A stretch of DNA of 64,000 bases from Streptomyces adelaidensis (GTDB lineage Bacteria; Actinomycetota; Actinomycetes; Streptomycetales; Streptomycetaceae), in assembly GCF_016598475.1 (NCBI RefSeq), contig NZ_JAEMUX010000026.1:1-64000 (forward strand), given 5' to 3'. Made by a program: the position numbers and the translations under genes. Shown piece by piece: positions 15,362-23,007 of this stretch (its first letter is position 1; the number at the start of each line of letters is the position of its first letter). The notes under the pieces were generated by a model. That model did not search any database. It was given only the letters and a program-made list of their open reading frames with translations, and was not told the origin of the DNA.

Positions 15362-15724
15362 TGTCCGGCCTTCCCCCACGCGCCACTGGTGTGCCGCCAG
15401 CAGTGTCCCGCCGGGAGGCGGTTCACGGAACAGGGCGTCGGGTCACGGTTCGGCCGGAGACCCTCTCCGTACGGGACCCTGAATACCGCCCTGGCAAGCC
15501 GGAACACGGTCGATGCGGTATAGGCCGATCGGCCCGTTCGCCCCGGTGTTCTTGAGGGCGTCCACATCCGGCACCGCCGTTGTCAGTGGGGTGTGGCACC
15601 GTGGGGGCGGTCGATGTCCCAGTCGATGTCTCTCAGCCGCTGTCTCAGCCTTTGTGCCAGTCGTTGTGTCAGTCGTTGTGTCAGTCGTTGTGTCAGTCGA
15701 AGTCTTCGGGGAAGGACCGAGCCC
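15362..15724. other. intergenic region with 12-bp repeats
   Basis: The divergent promoter region of two unknown genes. It contains the 12-bp repeats at 15661-15696 close to the rightward gene. No open frame with coding character is seen. Confidence 0.4.
15661..15696. repeat. 12-bp tandem repeat in 5' leader
   Basis: Three perfect TCGTTGTGTCAG units with degenerate copies on both sides lie 29-64 bases before the next start codon, in the presumed leader or promoter. Confidence 0.9.
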
Positions 15725-16303
15725 GTGAATCACGCCCAGCTCACCGCACTCGGCCGCGCCCTGCGCGTGCTCGGGGAGCACGGTGACGCGCTGAGTGCCG
15801 ATATGCCGGACGCCCGCCTGCACGAGGTGAAGGCGGACATCAAGCGGGCCCTGGAGCTGCTGGACGAGACGGTGACGACGGCCGCGCCGACGACACGGTG
15901 CGCGGAGCATCCGAACGGGCCGGTCGACAAGGAGGCACCGGACCTCTGTCTGCTCTGTGAGACCCGTCGCCGCGCGGCCCGCCGCACCCGGCTGAACGAG
16001 AGCTACGGCCCTCCCCGCCCCACCGGCCCCGCCACCCCCACCCCCTCGCGCTACGGCGTACGGGACGACCGCCCCCAGCCGCAGCAGCGCTGGCTCCCGG
16101 AGGCGTGGAACGGCCAGGTCTGGCAGCTCTGCGGCACCCCGCGCCGCGACCGCCGCGAGGCCGAGCTCTTCCTCGCCGCCCAGCGCCGCGGCCCCCGCCC
16201 CGCCATCGCCTACCGCCTGGTCTACGAGTTCACCGACTACGAGGTCCTGCGGATCTGGGGCGAGCCGCTCCGGGTCGACATCGAACCGCTGGGGAACCTG
16301 TAG
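15725..16303 (+). CDS. hypothetical protein
   Basis: Protein of 192 residues. The N-terminal 60 residues are helical (LTALGRALRVLGEHGDALSA), followed by RCAEHPNGP and LCLLCETRRR, a Cys/His arrangement that could bind zinc. A Pro-rich linker leads to a C-terminal part rich in aromatic and charged residues (QRWLPEAWNGQVWQLCGTPR). GGGGAAGGA lies eight bases before the GTG start. It is followed 35 bases later by the LRV-repeat gene, perhaps cotranscribed. Not recognised. Confidence 0.65.
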   Translation: MNHAQLTALGRALRVLGEHGDALSADMPDARLHEVKADIKRALELLDETVTTAAPTTRCAEHPNGPVDKEAPDLCLLCETRRRAARRTRLNESYGPPRPTGPATPTPSRYGVRDDRPQPQQRWLPEAWNGQVWQLCGTPRRDRREAELFLAAQRRGPRPAIAYRLVYEFTDYEVLRIWGEPLRVDIEPLGNL

Positions 16304-16338
16304 GAGAGCCCGAATGCCGGGCCGACTACCTTGGGCGC

Positions 16339-17724
16339 ATGGTGAGTCTCAAGCATCCGCGGCTGTCCGGGCTGGGGCGGAACCCGGCGGCTCCTGAGGA
16401 CGTACTCGTGCGGCTGGCCGCGCACAAGGCCGGGCGGGACGGGCTCGCGATGCGGCAGGGGCAGCTGCCGGACGCCGTCGTCGAGGCGCTGCTGACCCAC
16501 GGCGACGGCATCGACGCGACGGTGCGCCTTCGCACGGACCGGCTCTCCCCGGCCATGCGCCGCCGGATAGCCGAGCATCCCGACCCGGCCGTCCGCGACG
16601 CGCGCGCCGACTTCGTCCGCCACAGCGTGGACACTGGTGTGCCGGTCGGCGTCGACGCCCTGGAGGAGACCTACGGCCGGTTCCGGACCGCACTCGCCGA
16701 AGACCCGGACCCGAAGCTGCGCGCCGCGGTCGCCCGGGACTGGCACGACCGGCCCGCCTCGGTGCAGGCGGCACTGCTCGCCGACCCCGATCCGCTGGTC
16801 CGCGGCGCCGCCACCAACCACGAGCGACCGGGTGTCCCGCCAAAGTGGCGGGACCGCTGCCTCGCCGACCCGGCCACGCGGGCCAACGTCGCGAGCTACG
16901 TCCCGCTCACGGCCGACCAGTTCGAGCGGCTCGTACAACTCATGCGGGCCGATGACGAGGAGGCCGAGGACCTCCAGTACTGCGTCGCCAGGAACCCGCA
17001 CCTGACGGCCGACATGGTCGCCCGGCTCCTCGACTTCGACGACCCGGCGGTCCGCGCCGCGGTGGCGCAGAGCCGCCACGTAGACGCCGAGACCCGCGAC
17101 CGGCTCTACGCCCTCCTCGAAGCCGAGAGCGCCAACGGAAACACCGGCGCCAGGCTGGCCCTGACCTGGAACTTCACCGAACCGAGCTGGCTCCGCGAAG
17201 CCCCCCTCGACGAGCGGCTGACCTACCTGGACTGCCCGTACCCCGTCTTCCGGCGCGTACTGGCCACCTGCCGCGACCTCCCCGAGGAGGCATGGCAGCG
17301 GCTGGACGACGACCCGGATCTCCTGGTCCGCCGCGCCGCCGCCCGCCGGCCGGACACACCACCGCACGTCCTGGAACGGCTGATACGCGGCCACGGCGAC
17401 GTCTTCCACGTCCGCCCGCTGCTCGTCGAACACCCCAACTTCCCCCGCCACACCCTGCGCACACTCGTCGACGAACCCGACCCGCACGTCCACTACGTCG
17501 CCCTCCAGGACCCCGAGCTACCCGTCCCGGCCCTTCAGCGCCTCGCCGCCGCCACGTCGGAACCCTTCGTACGCCGCGGCGTCGCCCGCCACCCCAACAT
17601 CACGGACCCGCTCCTCGACCAGCTCCTGTCCGACCCGGACCCCAACGTCGCCGACGACGCCGCCGCGAACGCCGCGCTGCGGCCCGCCCGGATGTACGGC
17701 ATCCTCAGCGACGCCGCCCTCTGA
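16339..17724 (+). CDS. leucine-rich-repeat-variant (LRV) solenoid protein
   Basis: Protein of 461 residues built from about twelve repeats of roughly 24-36 residues. Typical units read HPDPAVRDA, DPDPKLRAAVARD, DPDPLVRGAATNH, FDDPAVRAAVAQS and DPDLLVRRAAARRPDTPPHV. This pattern is that of LRV/HEAT-like alpha solenoids, which serve as protein-binding scaffolds. No enzymatic domain is attached. Such solo repeat proteins are common in Streptomyces without known partners. Its last 207 bases are overlapped by an antisense gene. Confidence 0.75.
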   Translation: MVSLKHPRLSGLGRNPAAPEDVLVRLAAHKAGRDGLAMRQGQLPDAVVEALLTHGDGIDATVRLRTDRLSPAMRRRIAEHPDPAVRDARADFVRHSVDTGVPVGVDALEETYGRFRTALAEDPDPKLRAAVARDWHDRPASVQAALLADPDPLVRGAATNHERPGVPPKWRDRCLADPATRANVASYVPLTADQFERLVQLMRADDEEAEDLQYCVARNPHLTADMVARLLDFDDPAVRAAVAQSRHVDAETRDRLYALLEAESANGNTGARLALTWNFTEPSWLREAPLDERLTYLDCPYPVFRRVLATCRDLPEEAWQRLDDDPDLLVRRAAARRPDTPPHVLERLIRGHGDVFHVRPLLVEHPNFPRHTLRTLVDEPDPHVHYVALQDPELPVPALQRLAAATSEPFVRRGVARHPNITDPLLDQLLSDPDPNVADDAAANAALRPARMYGILSDAAL

Positions 17725-17919
17725 CGCCTCGCGCAGCACGGCGGCGAGGCGCGCGGCGACGAGGAGGTTGCAGCGGCCCAGATCCACGAGGGGGTAGGGC
17801 AGTTCGCTGGCCCCGGTCAGCGGGTCGACCCGCAGCGACGGCAGGATGACGCCGACCGCGCGCAGCGCCGAGTCCAGTTGCTCCACGGCGTGCTCCGTCG
17901 ACAGGCTTGCGTTTTTCAC
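17518..17919 (-). CDS. small hypothetical protein, antisense to LRV gene end
   Basis: The first 65 or so residues read like a real protein (NASLSTEHAVEQLDSALRAV, then GASELPYPLVDLGRCN). The frame then continues, Gly/Val-rich, through the complement of the LRV gene, giving 133 residues. The GTG at 17919 follows GGAGG with eight bases of spacing. The C-terminal half may be an extension acquired by loss of an earlier stop. It is divergent from the XRE regulator, so a regulatory pairing is possible. Family unknown to me. Confidence 0.5.
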   Translation of the reverse strand: MKNASLSTEHAVEQLDSALRAVGVILPSLRVDPLTGASELPYPLVDLGRCNLLVAARLAAVLREASEGGVAEDAVHPGGPQRGVRGGVVGDVGVRVGQELVEERVRDVGVAGDAAAYEGFRRGGGEALKGRDG

Positions 17920-18033
17920 GGGCACGACCTCCACGCTGAGTTGGATGTTCAGCACACAGCGTGGCGGAGAGGCGTCTAGCCTGGCCAGACAGGACGCTTC
18001 ACACCAGCGGATGTCAAACAGGGAGCAATGGCC

Positions 18034-18873
18034 ATGCCAGGACCGAGGGACCTCGACCCGTCGTCGTCACCACGTGCGCTCCTGGGCGCCGAGTTGCGGC
18101 ACGCCCGCGAGAAGGCCGGGCTGAGCCAGGACGAGTTGGGCCAGCAGTTGTTCGTCAGCCCCTCGTTCGTGAGCCAGTTGGAGGCGGGGATGAGGCGTAT
18201 GCAACCGGACCACGCCCGGCTGCTCGACATGGCACTCGGTACCGAGGACTTCTTCTCGCGCAACTGCACGGCAGCGGCCAAGTCCCGCTATCCCGAACAC
18301 TTCGCGGAGGCGGCGGAGGCCGAGGCGGAGGCCACGGAGATCAGGGAGTACGCGCCGCTTCTGATCCCAGGCCTGCTCCAGACAGCGGAGTACGCACGGG
18401 CCGTGTGCCGCGCGTACCAGCCGACGGCGCCGAGCAAGGTGATCGACGACCTCGTGGCAGCCCGTGTGGAACGGGCCGGCATCCTCGACGACCTGACAAA
18501 CCTCTTGCTGTGGGTGGTGCTTGACGAGGCCGCCCTGCGTCGAACGACAGGCGGCCCGGCCGTGATGGCGGCGGCCCTGCGCCACATCGCCGGGTTGGTC
18601 CGCGGGAGCCGGGTGATCGCTCAGGTGCTGCCCTTCAGAGCGGGAGCGCACGCGGCGATGCAGGGCGCCATCAAGCTGATGGAGTTCGTGGAAGCGCCGC
18701 CGCTGGTCTACTACGAGGGTGTCGGCACCGGACGTCTGGAGGACGCCCCCGCCACCGTCCGACACCAGCGCCGCACCTACGAGTTCCTCGCCGCCGCCGC
18801 GCTCTCGCCTGAGAACTCCCTGGTCATGCTCGAATCAATGGCCCAGGATTACGAAGATGAGGAGCATCCCTGA
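18034..18873 (+). CDS. XRE-family regulator with DUF5753 domain
   Basis: Protein of 279 residues: an N-terminal Cro/CI helix-turn-helix (KAGLSQDELGQQLFVSPSFV, about residues 25-45) and a C-terminal DUF5753 domain (YAPLLIPGLLQTAEYAR, then RVIAQVLPF). Streptomyces pairs of this type with DUF397 proteins are relatives of the WhiJ/AbaA developmental regulators. GGGAG lies eight bases before the ATG at 18034, which I prefer to the ATG at 18028. It overlaps the following DUF397 gene by 17 bases. A second such locus is at 49.5-51.2 kb. Confidence 0.85.
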   Translation: MPGPRDLDPSSSPRALLGAELRHAREKAGLSQDELGQQLFVSPSFVSQLEAGMRRMQPDHARLLDMALGTEDFFSRNCTAAAKSRYPEHFAEAAEAEAEATEIREYAPLLIPGLLQTAEYARAVCRAYQPTAPSKVIDDLVAARVERAGILDDLTNLLLWVVLDEAALRRTTGGPAVMAAALRHIAGLVRGSRVIAQVLPFRAGAHAAMQGAIKLMEFVEAPPLVYYEGVGTGRLEDAPATVRHQRRTYEFLAAAALSPENSLVMLESMAQDYEDEEHP

Positions 18874-19129
18874 GTACGACTTGAGCACGGCCGCATGGCA
18901 GAAGTCGAGCTATAGCGGCGGCGACGGCGGCAACTGCCTTGAAGTCGCCCGCTGGCGCAAGTCGACGTACAGCGAAGGCAGCGGCGGCAACTGCCTCGAA
19001 GTCGCCGAAGGCACCCCCTCCCTCGTCCCCGTCCGCGACTCAAAGAACCCGCTCGGCCCGAAGCTCGTGTTCCGGGCGGAGGCGTGGGCGGCGTTCGTCG
19101 AAGACCTGCGGCAAGCGGACAGGATCTGA
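18857..19129 (+). CDS. DUF397 protein with duplicated motif
   Basis: Protein of 90 residues. The DUF397 core motif occurs twice in succession, WQKSSYSGGDGGNCLEVA and WRKSTYSEGSGGNCLEVA, before VPVRDSKNPLGPKLVF and the C-terminal helix. The normal family has one. The start overlaps the XRE gene, so the two are coupled. DUF397 proteins are probable antagonists or partners of the neighbouring XRE regulator. Confidence 0.85.
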   Translation: MRSIPEYDLSTAAWQKSSYSGGDGGNCLEVARWRKSTYSEGSGGNCLEVAEGTPSLVPVRDSKNPLGPKLVFRAEAWAAFVEDLRQADRI

Positions 19130-19189
19130 CCTAATTGACTCCTAGCGTGGTCTCGACCGACGGAACAGACATCCACGGAGGCCGAGACC

Positions 19190-19723
19190 ATGAGCGACAC
19201 CACTTACGACACCGTGACCGGCGAGCGTGCCGACCTGCTGGCGGCACTGGCCAAACAGCGGCACTTCCTGCGGTTCACCACCCGTGATCTCACCGACGAG
19301 GAGGCCGGGCGGCGGACCACCGCCAGCGAACTGTGCCTGGGCGGCCTGATCAAGCACGTCACGTCGGTGGAACGGCACTGGGTGGAGTTCATCCTGAACG
19401 GCCCCTCCGCGATGCCCGACTTCACCGCCATGACCGAGGCCGACTTCACCCGGCGGACCGACGAGTTCCGGATGCAGCCCGGCGAGACGCTGGCCGGTGC
19501 GCTGGCGGAGTACGCCGAGGTGGCCCGCCGGACCGACGAACTGGTCGCCACCCTGCCCGACCTGGACATCACACATCCGCTGCCCAAGGCCCCCTGGACC
19601 GAGCCGGGGGCGCGGTGGTCGGCCCGTAGCGTGCTGGTGCATATCGTCGCCGAGACCGCGCAGCACGCCGGCCACGCGGACATCATCCGCGAGTCCCTCG
19701 ACGGCGCCAAGAGCATGGGCTGA
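19190..19723 (+). CDS. DinB-family protein
   Basis: Protein of 177 residues with the DinB/YfiT-like four-helix fold (DUF664 type). LIKHVTSVERHWVEFILNG supplies the first His and VAETAQHAGHADIIRES the other two, the usual three-His metal site. Such proteins are putative thiol-dependent transferases; no substrate can be named. GGAGG precedes the ATG well. It is the third member of the DinB fold superfamily in this window. Confidence 0.8.
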   Translation: MSDTTYDTVTGERADLLAALAKQRHFLRFTTRDLTDEEAGRRTTASELCLGGLIKHVTSVERHWVEFILNGPSAMPDFTAMTEADFTRRTDEFRMQPGETLAGALAEYAEVARRTDELVATLPDLDITHPLPKAPWTEPGARWSARSVLVHIVAETAQHAGHADIIRESLDGAKSMG

Positions 19724-19840
19724 CCCACCGCCTCGTCACCCCCGAAGCTCAAGCCCCCAGCTCCGAGCCTTCTTTTCAAGGATTGGGTGGTGGGTCTCAA
19801 CCCACCCTCCCACCCGGCGAGTTGACTTGACGCGTTCGGC

Positions 19841-19870
19841 TTGCCACGCACGGTGACGATGCTGATAACG
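19841..19870 (+). promoter_or_regulatory. candidate promoter
   Basis: TTGCCA (19841-19846), an 18-base spacer and GATAAC (19865-19870) resemble a vegetative promoter. It would start transcription just before the hairpin at 19889. Confidence 0.4.
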
Positions 19871-19888
19871 TGCCCGCAGACGAAACAG

Positions 19889-19922
19889 CCCCCGCCAGGT
19901 GTTACCAGCACCTGCGGGGGCT
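19889..19922 (+). terminator. leader hairpin, attenuator-like
   Basis: GCCCCCG plus CAGGTG pairs with CACCTG plus CGGGGGC around a short loop. It lies between the candidate promoter and the next start codon, so it may act as an attenuator instead of a simple terminator of the upstream gene. Confidence 0.55.
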
Positions 19923-19932
19923 TGACCCACAA

Positions 19933-19950
19933 GATCGAAAGCAGTCGATC
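19933..19950 (+). promoter_or_regulatory. inverted repeat over the ribosome-binding region
   Basis: GATCGA and TCGATC flank AAGCAG directly before the ATG at 19953 and occupy the position where a Shine-Dalgarno sequence is expected. Confidence 0.5.
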
Positions 19951-19952
19951 CC

Positions 19953-20837
19953 ATGGCTGATGCCAAGCTTAGTGGCGCTCCCCTGCGCGCGCACGTGCCC
20001 TCGCCCACCTCCCCGCCCCCGATGGCCAATCCGGGCTACGGCAAACGCAGCGCCCCGGGCCAACTCCCCCGCGCAGCTCACGACTTCGCCCATCTCCCGC
20101 CCCGCGAAGCCGCCATCGCCGCGTTCATCGACCGCCTCCCCGACGGCGCCGACATCAGCGTGAAGACGCTGGCCAAGACGACGCCGTACGGCCAGTGCGC
20201 GCTGCGTACGGCGCTGAACCGCCTCCAGCGGGAAGGGCATCTGCGGCGGGGGCGGGAGAGTGTGCCGGGGGAGTCGGGGAGTTCGCAGTGGATCACCCGA
20301 ACGTGGTTCACCCGTACCGCGCGGGACGACGAGTGGTGGGCGGGGTTCATCCGGGGTGACGTGCCGCAGGGGCCGCCGAAGGCGCCGCCCACCCGCTCCC
20401 GCGCCCTCATCCTCCTCGCCGCCCTCGGCCGTACGGCGCCCGCGCTGTCGCTCTCCGAGGCGGACTGCGCGGCGCTGGCACCGCTGCTGACGCCGTGGTT
20501 CGAGCGGGGAGCCACCGACGAGTCCGTGCTCCAGGCCCTGACGACCGGCCTGCCCGTCCCCGTCCACAGCCCGGCCGCCCTGATCCGCACCCGCCTGCGC
20601 GACAAGCTCCCACCGGAACCCGCCCCCGCACCCCCTCCCCACCGCATGCTGGAGTGCTCGAACTGCCGCGTCGCGGGCCGCCCGGAAGCCCTACCGGGCG
20701 GCCTCTGCAGCGCCTGCCGAGGGGAACACGCCCCTGCCCGCCCCAACGCGCCCCTCTCCGCTTCCACGGTCCACACCCGCGCGGCCGAGATCCGTGCGGC
20801 GATGTCCCTACAGCAACAAGAAAGGGCACCCGTATGA
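19953..20837 (+). CDS. HTH protein with C-terminal zinc ribbon
   Basis: Protein of 294 residues. A winged-helix-like segment (ISVKTLAKTTPYGQCALRTA, then LNRLQREGHLRRGR, about residues 65-105) suggests DNA binding of MarR-like type. The C-terminal part has CSNCRVAGRPEALPGGLCSA followed by C, a C-x2-C...C-x2-C zinc ribbon. The middle is acidic and helical with RTRLRDKLP. It is preceded by the hairpin and inverted repeat described separately. It may be an autonomous regulator; the target is unknown. Confidence 0.65.
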   Translation: MADAKLSGAPLRAHVPSPTSPPPMANPGYGKRSAPGQLPRAAHDFAHLPPREAAIAAFIDRLPDGADISVKTLAKTTPYGQCALRTALNRLQREGHLRRGRESVPGESGSSQWITRTWFTRTARDDEWWAGFIRGDVPQGPPKAPPTRSRALILLAALGRTAPALSLSEADCAALAPLLTPWFERGATDESVLQALTTGLPVPVHSPAALIRTRLRDKLPPEPAPAPPPHRMLECSNCRVAGRPEALPGGLCSACRGEHAPARPNAPLSASTVHTRAAEIRAAMSLQQQERAPV

Positions 20838-20896
20838 CCGCTCCTACGGTCCGACGACATCATCCCGGGGCACGATGGAGGGGAGGAGGCGACGCC

Positions 20897-21568
20897 ATGA
20901 CCCCCAGCACCGCTGAACGCCCGCAGATGCCCATCGAGGACTTCGAGGATCTGGTCGGCGCGGCCCCGGAGCACGTGCGGCTCGAAATGGTCGACGGGCG
21001 GGTCCGCACCCGGGGCCCGCTCAGCGTCGAGGACTTCGAGGAACTGGAGCGGCGGGCGCCGGAGACCGTCCGCCTTGAGTACATCAACGGAAAACTAGAG
21101 GTCAAGGCAGTGCCGGACGGCAACCACCGGGAGATCTTCGTCTGGCTGCAGGAACAGTGCATGACGCACCGCTCCGACCTGCGCGTCTACGGCGAGTCCG
21201 GCGTCAAGACCGAGGCGTATCGCAAGGGTCGGGCCCGCACCGATGGAGCCATCGCACGCAAGGGGCATTTCAAAGGCCACGGCGAGTGGTCCGCATCCAA
21301 CGGCATCCTGTTGGTCGTCGAGATCACTTCGCGCGACCGTGACACCCATCAGCGAGACCGCGTCGACAAGCCACTCGGCTATGCGGCGGTCGACATCCCC
21401 ATCTACCTGCTCATCGACCGCGACAACAGCACTGTCGTTGTGTACAGCGAACCCGATGAAGGCCGCTACCAGCAGATCGAGTCCTTCCCCTGGGGCTCCC
21501 CCGTCGCACTCCCCGACCCCCTCGGCTTCACGCTGGACACCGAGGAACTCAAGGACTACGCCGACTGA
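20897..21568 (+). CDS. Uma2-family (DUF820) endonuclease-like protein
   Basis: Protein of 223 residues with the PD-(D/E)XK-type Uma2 fold: RLEYINGKLEV, then HREIFVWLQE, the ARTDGAIA Asp and VVEITSRDRDTHQRD, where Glu and the following residues correspond to the catalytic strand. The N-terminus carries a duplicated segment, EDFEDLVGAAPEHVRLEMVD followed by EDFEELERRAPETVRLEYIN. GGGAGGAGG precedes the ATG. Uma2 proteins are abundant in Streptomyces and cyanobacteria; many may be restriction-like nucleases but their biology is unclear. Its end overlaps the convergent gene by 13 bases. Confidence 0.8.
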   Translation: MTPSTAERPQMPIEDFEDLVGAAPEHVRLEMVDGRVRTRGPLSVEDFEELERRAPETVRLEYINGKLEVKAVPDGNHREIFVWLQEQCMTHRSDLRVYGESGVKTEAYRKGRARTDGAIARKGHFKGHGEWSASNGILLVVEITSRDRDTHQRDRVDKPLGYAAVDIPIYLLIDRDNSTVVVYSEPDEGRYQQIESFPWGSPVALPDPLGFTLDTEELKDYAD

Positions 21569-22347
21569 TCCGACCCACGCCCGGCCCCGGCGTACCCCGT
21601 CACCAGACCGATCCACGTGACGAAGACACCGGGGTCCAGATCCGCACCGTGCCCCGCGTCCCAGTAGTACGCCGTGTCGACGTCGTCCCCCAGCTGCGCC
21701 AGCCGCGCGTGCAGGTTGCCCGCGACCGTGTGCGACGTGTCCGTGTCCTTCGTGCCGAGGCGGATCCACCAGTGCTTGGAGCGCTTGGCGTTGACCTGGT
21801 CGACGAGGTGGTGCATGGGGTTCATGAGGGCGAGCTTCGCGGGGATGTCCTCGTCGAGGCGGGCGCTGTCGCCGTACTGCTTACGCAGGCTCCAGAGGGT
21901 GAAGTGGCGGGTCCTCGTCGTCCCCGTACCGAAGAGGTTGTTCTCGGGGCTGGCCATGTCGAGGGTGTCGAAGGAGGGGACGTTCTTGCGCCGCGCGCCG
22001 ACGTGGGTGAGGAAGCCGGCCCAGGTGAAGGCGGCCCGGCCGCCGGACCAGGTGATGAAGGGGTTGGCCGCCAGGTAGGCCGCGCGGGCCGAGTCCGACA
22101 GGCCCGCCAGGTGCTTGGTCGCCGACGGCTCGATGAAGGTCTTCAGCAGATAGTCGTCGAGGTTGCGGGCGGTGAGTCTGCCGTAGCCCTTGGCGCGCAG
22201 CCCGAGGGACGCCACGTGCTCGCCGTACGCCGTCCTCAGCTCGCCGGAGAGCGTCTGGTCGGCCTGCGCGCCGGAGGCGACCGCGGTCACCGCCGGTATC
22301 GCGGCGGCGGCTGCGGTGAGTCCCTTGACCACTAACCTGCGCTTCAC
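21556..22347 (-). CDS. subtype-B tannase-like esterase lacking the catalytic N-terminal half
   Basis: A 263-residue protein with a twin-arginine-like signal (MKRRLVVKGLTAAAAA...AQA) joined directly to the C-terminal half of a subtype-B tannase/esterase. Recognisable pieces are LALMNPMHHL, KHWWIRLGTKDTDTSHTVAG with the acid residue, and YYWDAGHGADLDP with the catalytic His. The N-terminal half with the nucleophile Ser, expected between the signal peptide and this part, is absent; family members are about twice as long. The junction keeps the frame, so a secreted but probably inactive protein could still be made. Confidence 0.65.
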   Translation of the reverse strand: MKRRLVVKGLTAAAAAIPAVTAVASGAQADQTLSGELRTAYGEHVASLGLRAKGYGRLTARNLDDYLLKTFIEPSATKHLAGLSDSARAAYLAANPFITWSGGRAAFTWAGFLTHVGARRKNVPSFDTLDMASPENNLFGTGTTRTRHFTLWSLRKQYGDSARLDEDIPAKLALMNPMHHLVDQVNAKRSKHWWIRLGTKDTDTSHTVAGNLHARLAQLGDDVDTAYYWDAGHGADLDPGVFVTWIGLVTGYAGAGRGSDQSA

Positions 22348-22411
22348 TGCTGTCTCCTGATCGTGTGTCTTGATGGCTCTTCGGACGGGTCACCAGTTAA
22401 CTGATTGCCTA

Positions 22412-22431
22412 CAAAATTGTCAGCAATTTTG
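22412..22431. promoter_or_regulatory. AT-rich palindrome
   Basis: CAAAATTG-TCAG-CAATTTTG, a perfect inverted repeat between divergent genes. CAGTTAACTG (22394-22403) is a second small palindrome next to it. Both look like operator DNA. Confidence 0.45.
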
Positions 22432-22463
22432 AGGGGAATCTCATTGAGCTAGTTTTGTCGGCC

Positions 22464-22992
22464 ATGGACTTACCGGACGCGCAGGACACGGCCAAGAGAC
22501 TGCGGGCGATCGGCGACGAGTTGTCGGACCGCTTCTACGAGCGGGCCGACGTCGTACGGACGCTGATCGTGACGCTGCCGGCAGGGCGGCACTCGCTCGT
22601 GCTCGGCCCGCCCGGAACCGCGAAGTCCGAGATGGCGCGGGAGCTCACGGGCAGGTTCGAGGGGCCGACGCCATCGAGGAGTACTCGCCCAGGCCGGCGC
22701 GCTGCGCGGGCTGCTGGAGCGTTCCCGGGCCGCCCGGGAACAGGCCGGGCAGGCGGGGCGGGCCCAGCGGGACGCCGAGGTCGCGGCGGCGGCGGTGGGT
22801 GAGGCGGTGCGAGGGGCCGTGGACGAGGCCGTGGACGAGGCCGACGGGGAGGCCGGAGCGGCGGGGGCCGTAGAGCGGGCTCCCCGCGTCGCCGAGGCCG
22901 GCTCGGTCCTGGAGGCCCTCTGCGACAACCTCCGCTCCATCGAAGACCTCACCGACGTCCACGCCGCCGCCGACCTCTTCCGCACCCTCTGA
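22464..22992 (+). pseudogene. MoxR/RavA-type AAA ATPase, internally deleted
   Basis: The first 67 codons match the N-terminus of a MoxR/RavA AAA+ ATPase, including the Walker A LVLGPPGTAKSEMAREL. At about 22664 the frame ends in unrelated sequence. From there a different frame reads AQAGALRGLLERSRAAREQA and ends SIEDLTDVHAAADLFRTL, a typical C-terminal portion. Walker B, sensor and arginine-finger regions are missing. This is an out-of-frame internal deletion, so no working ATPase remains. Confidence 0.75.
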
Positions 22993-23007
22993 CCCGGCCC
23001 CCGCTGA

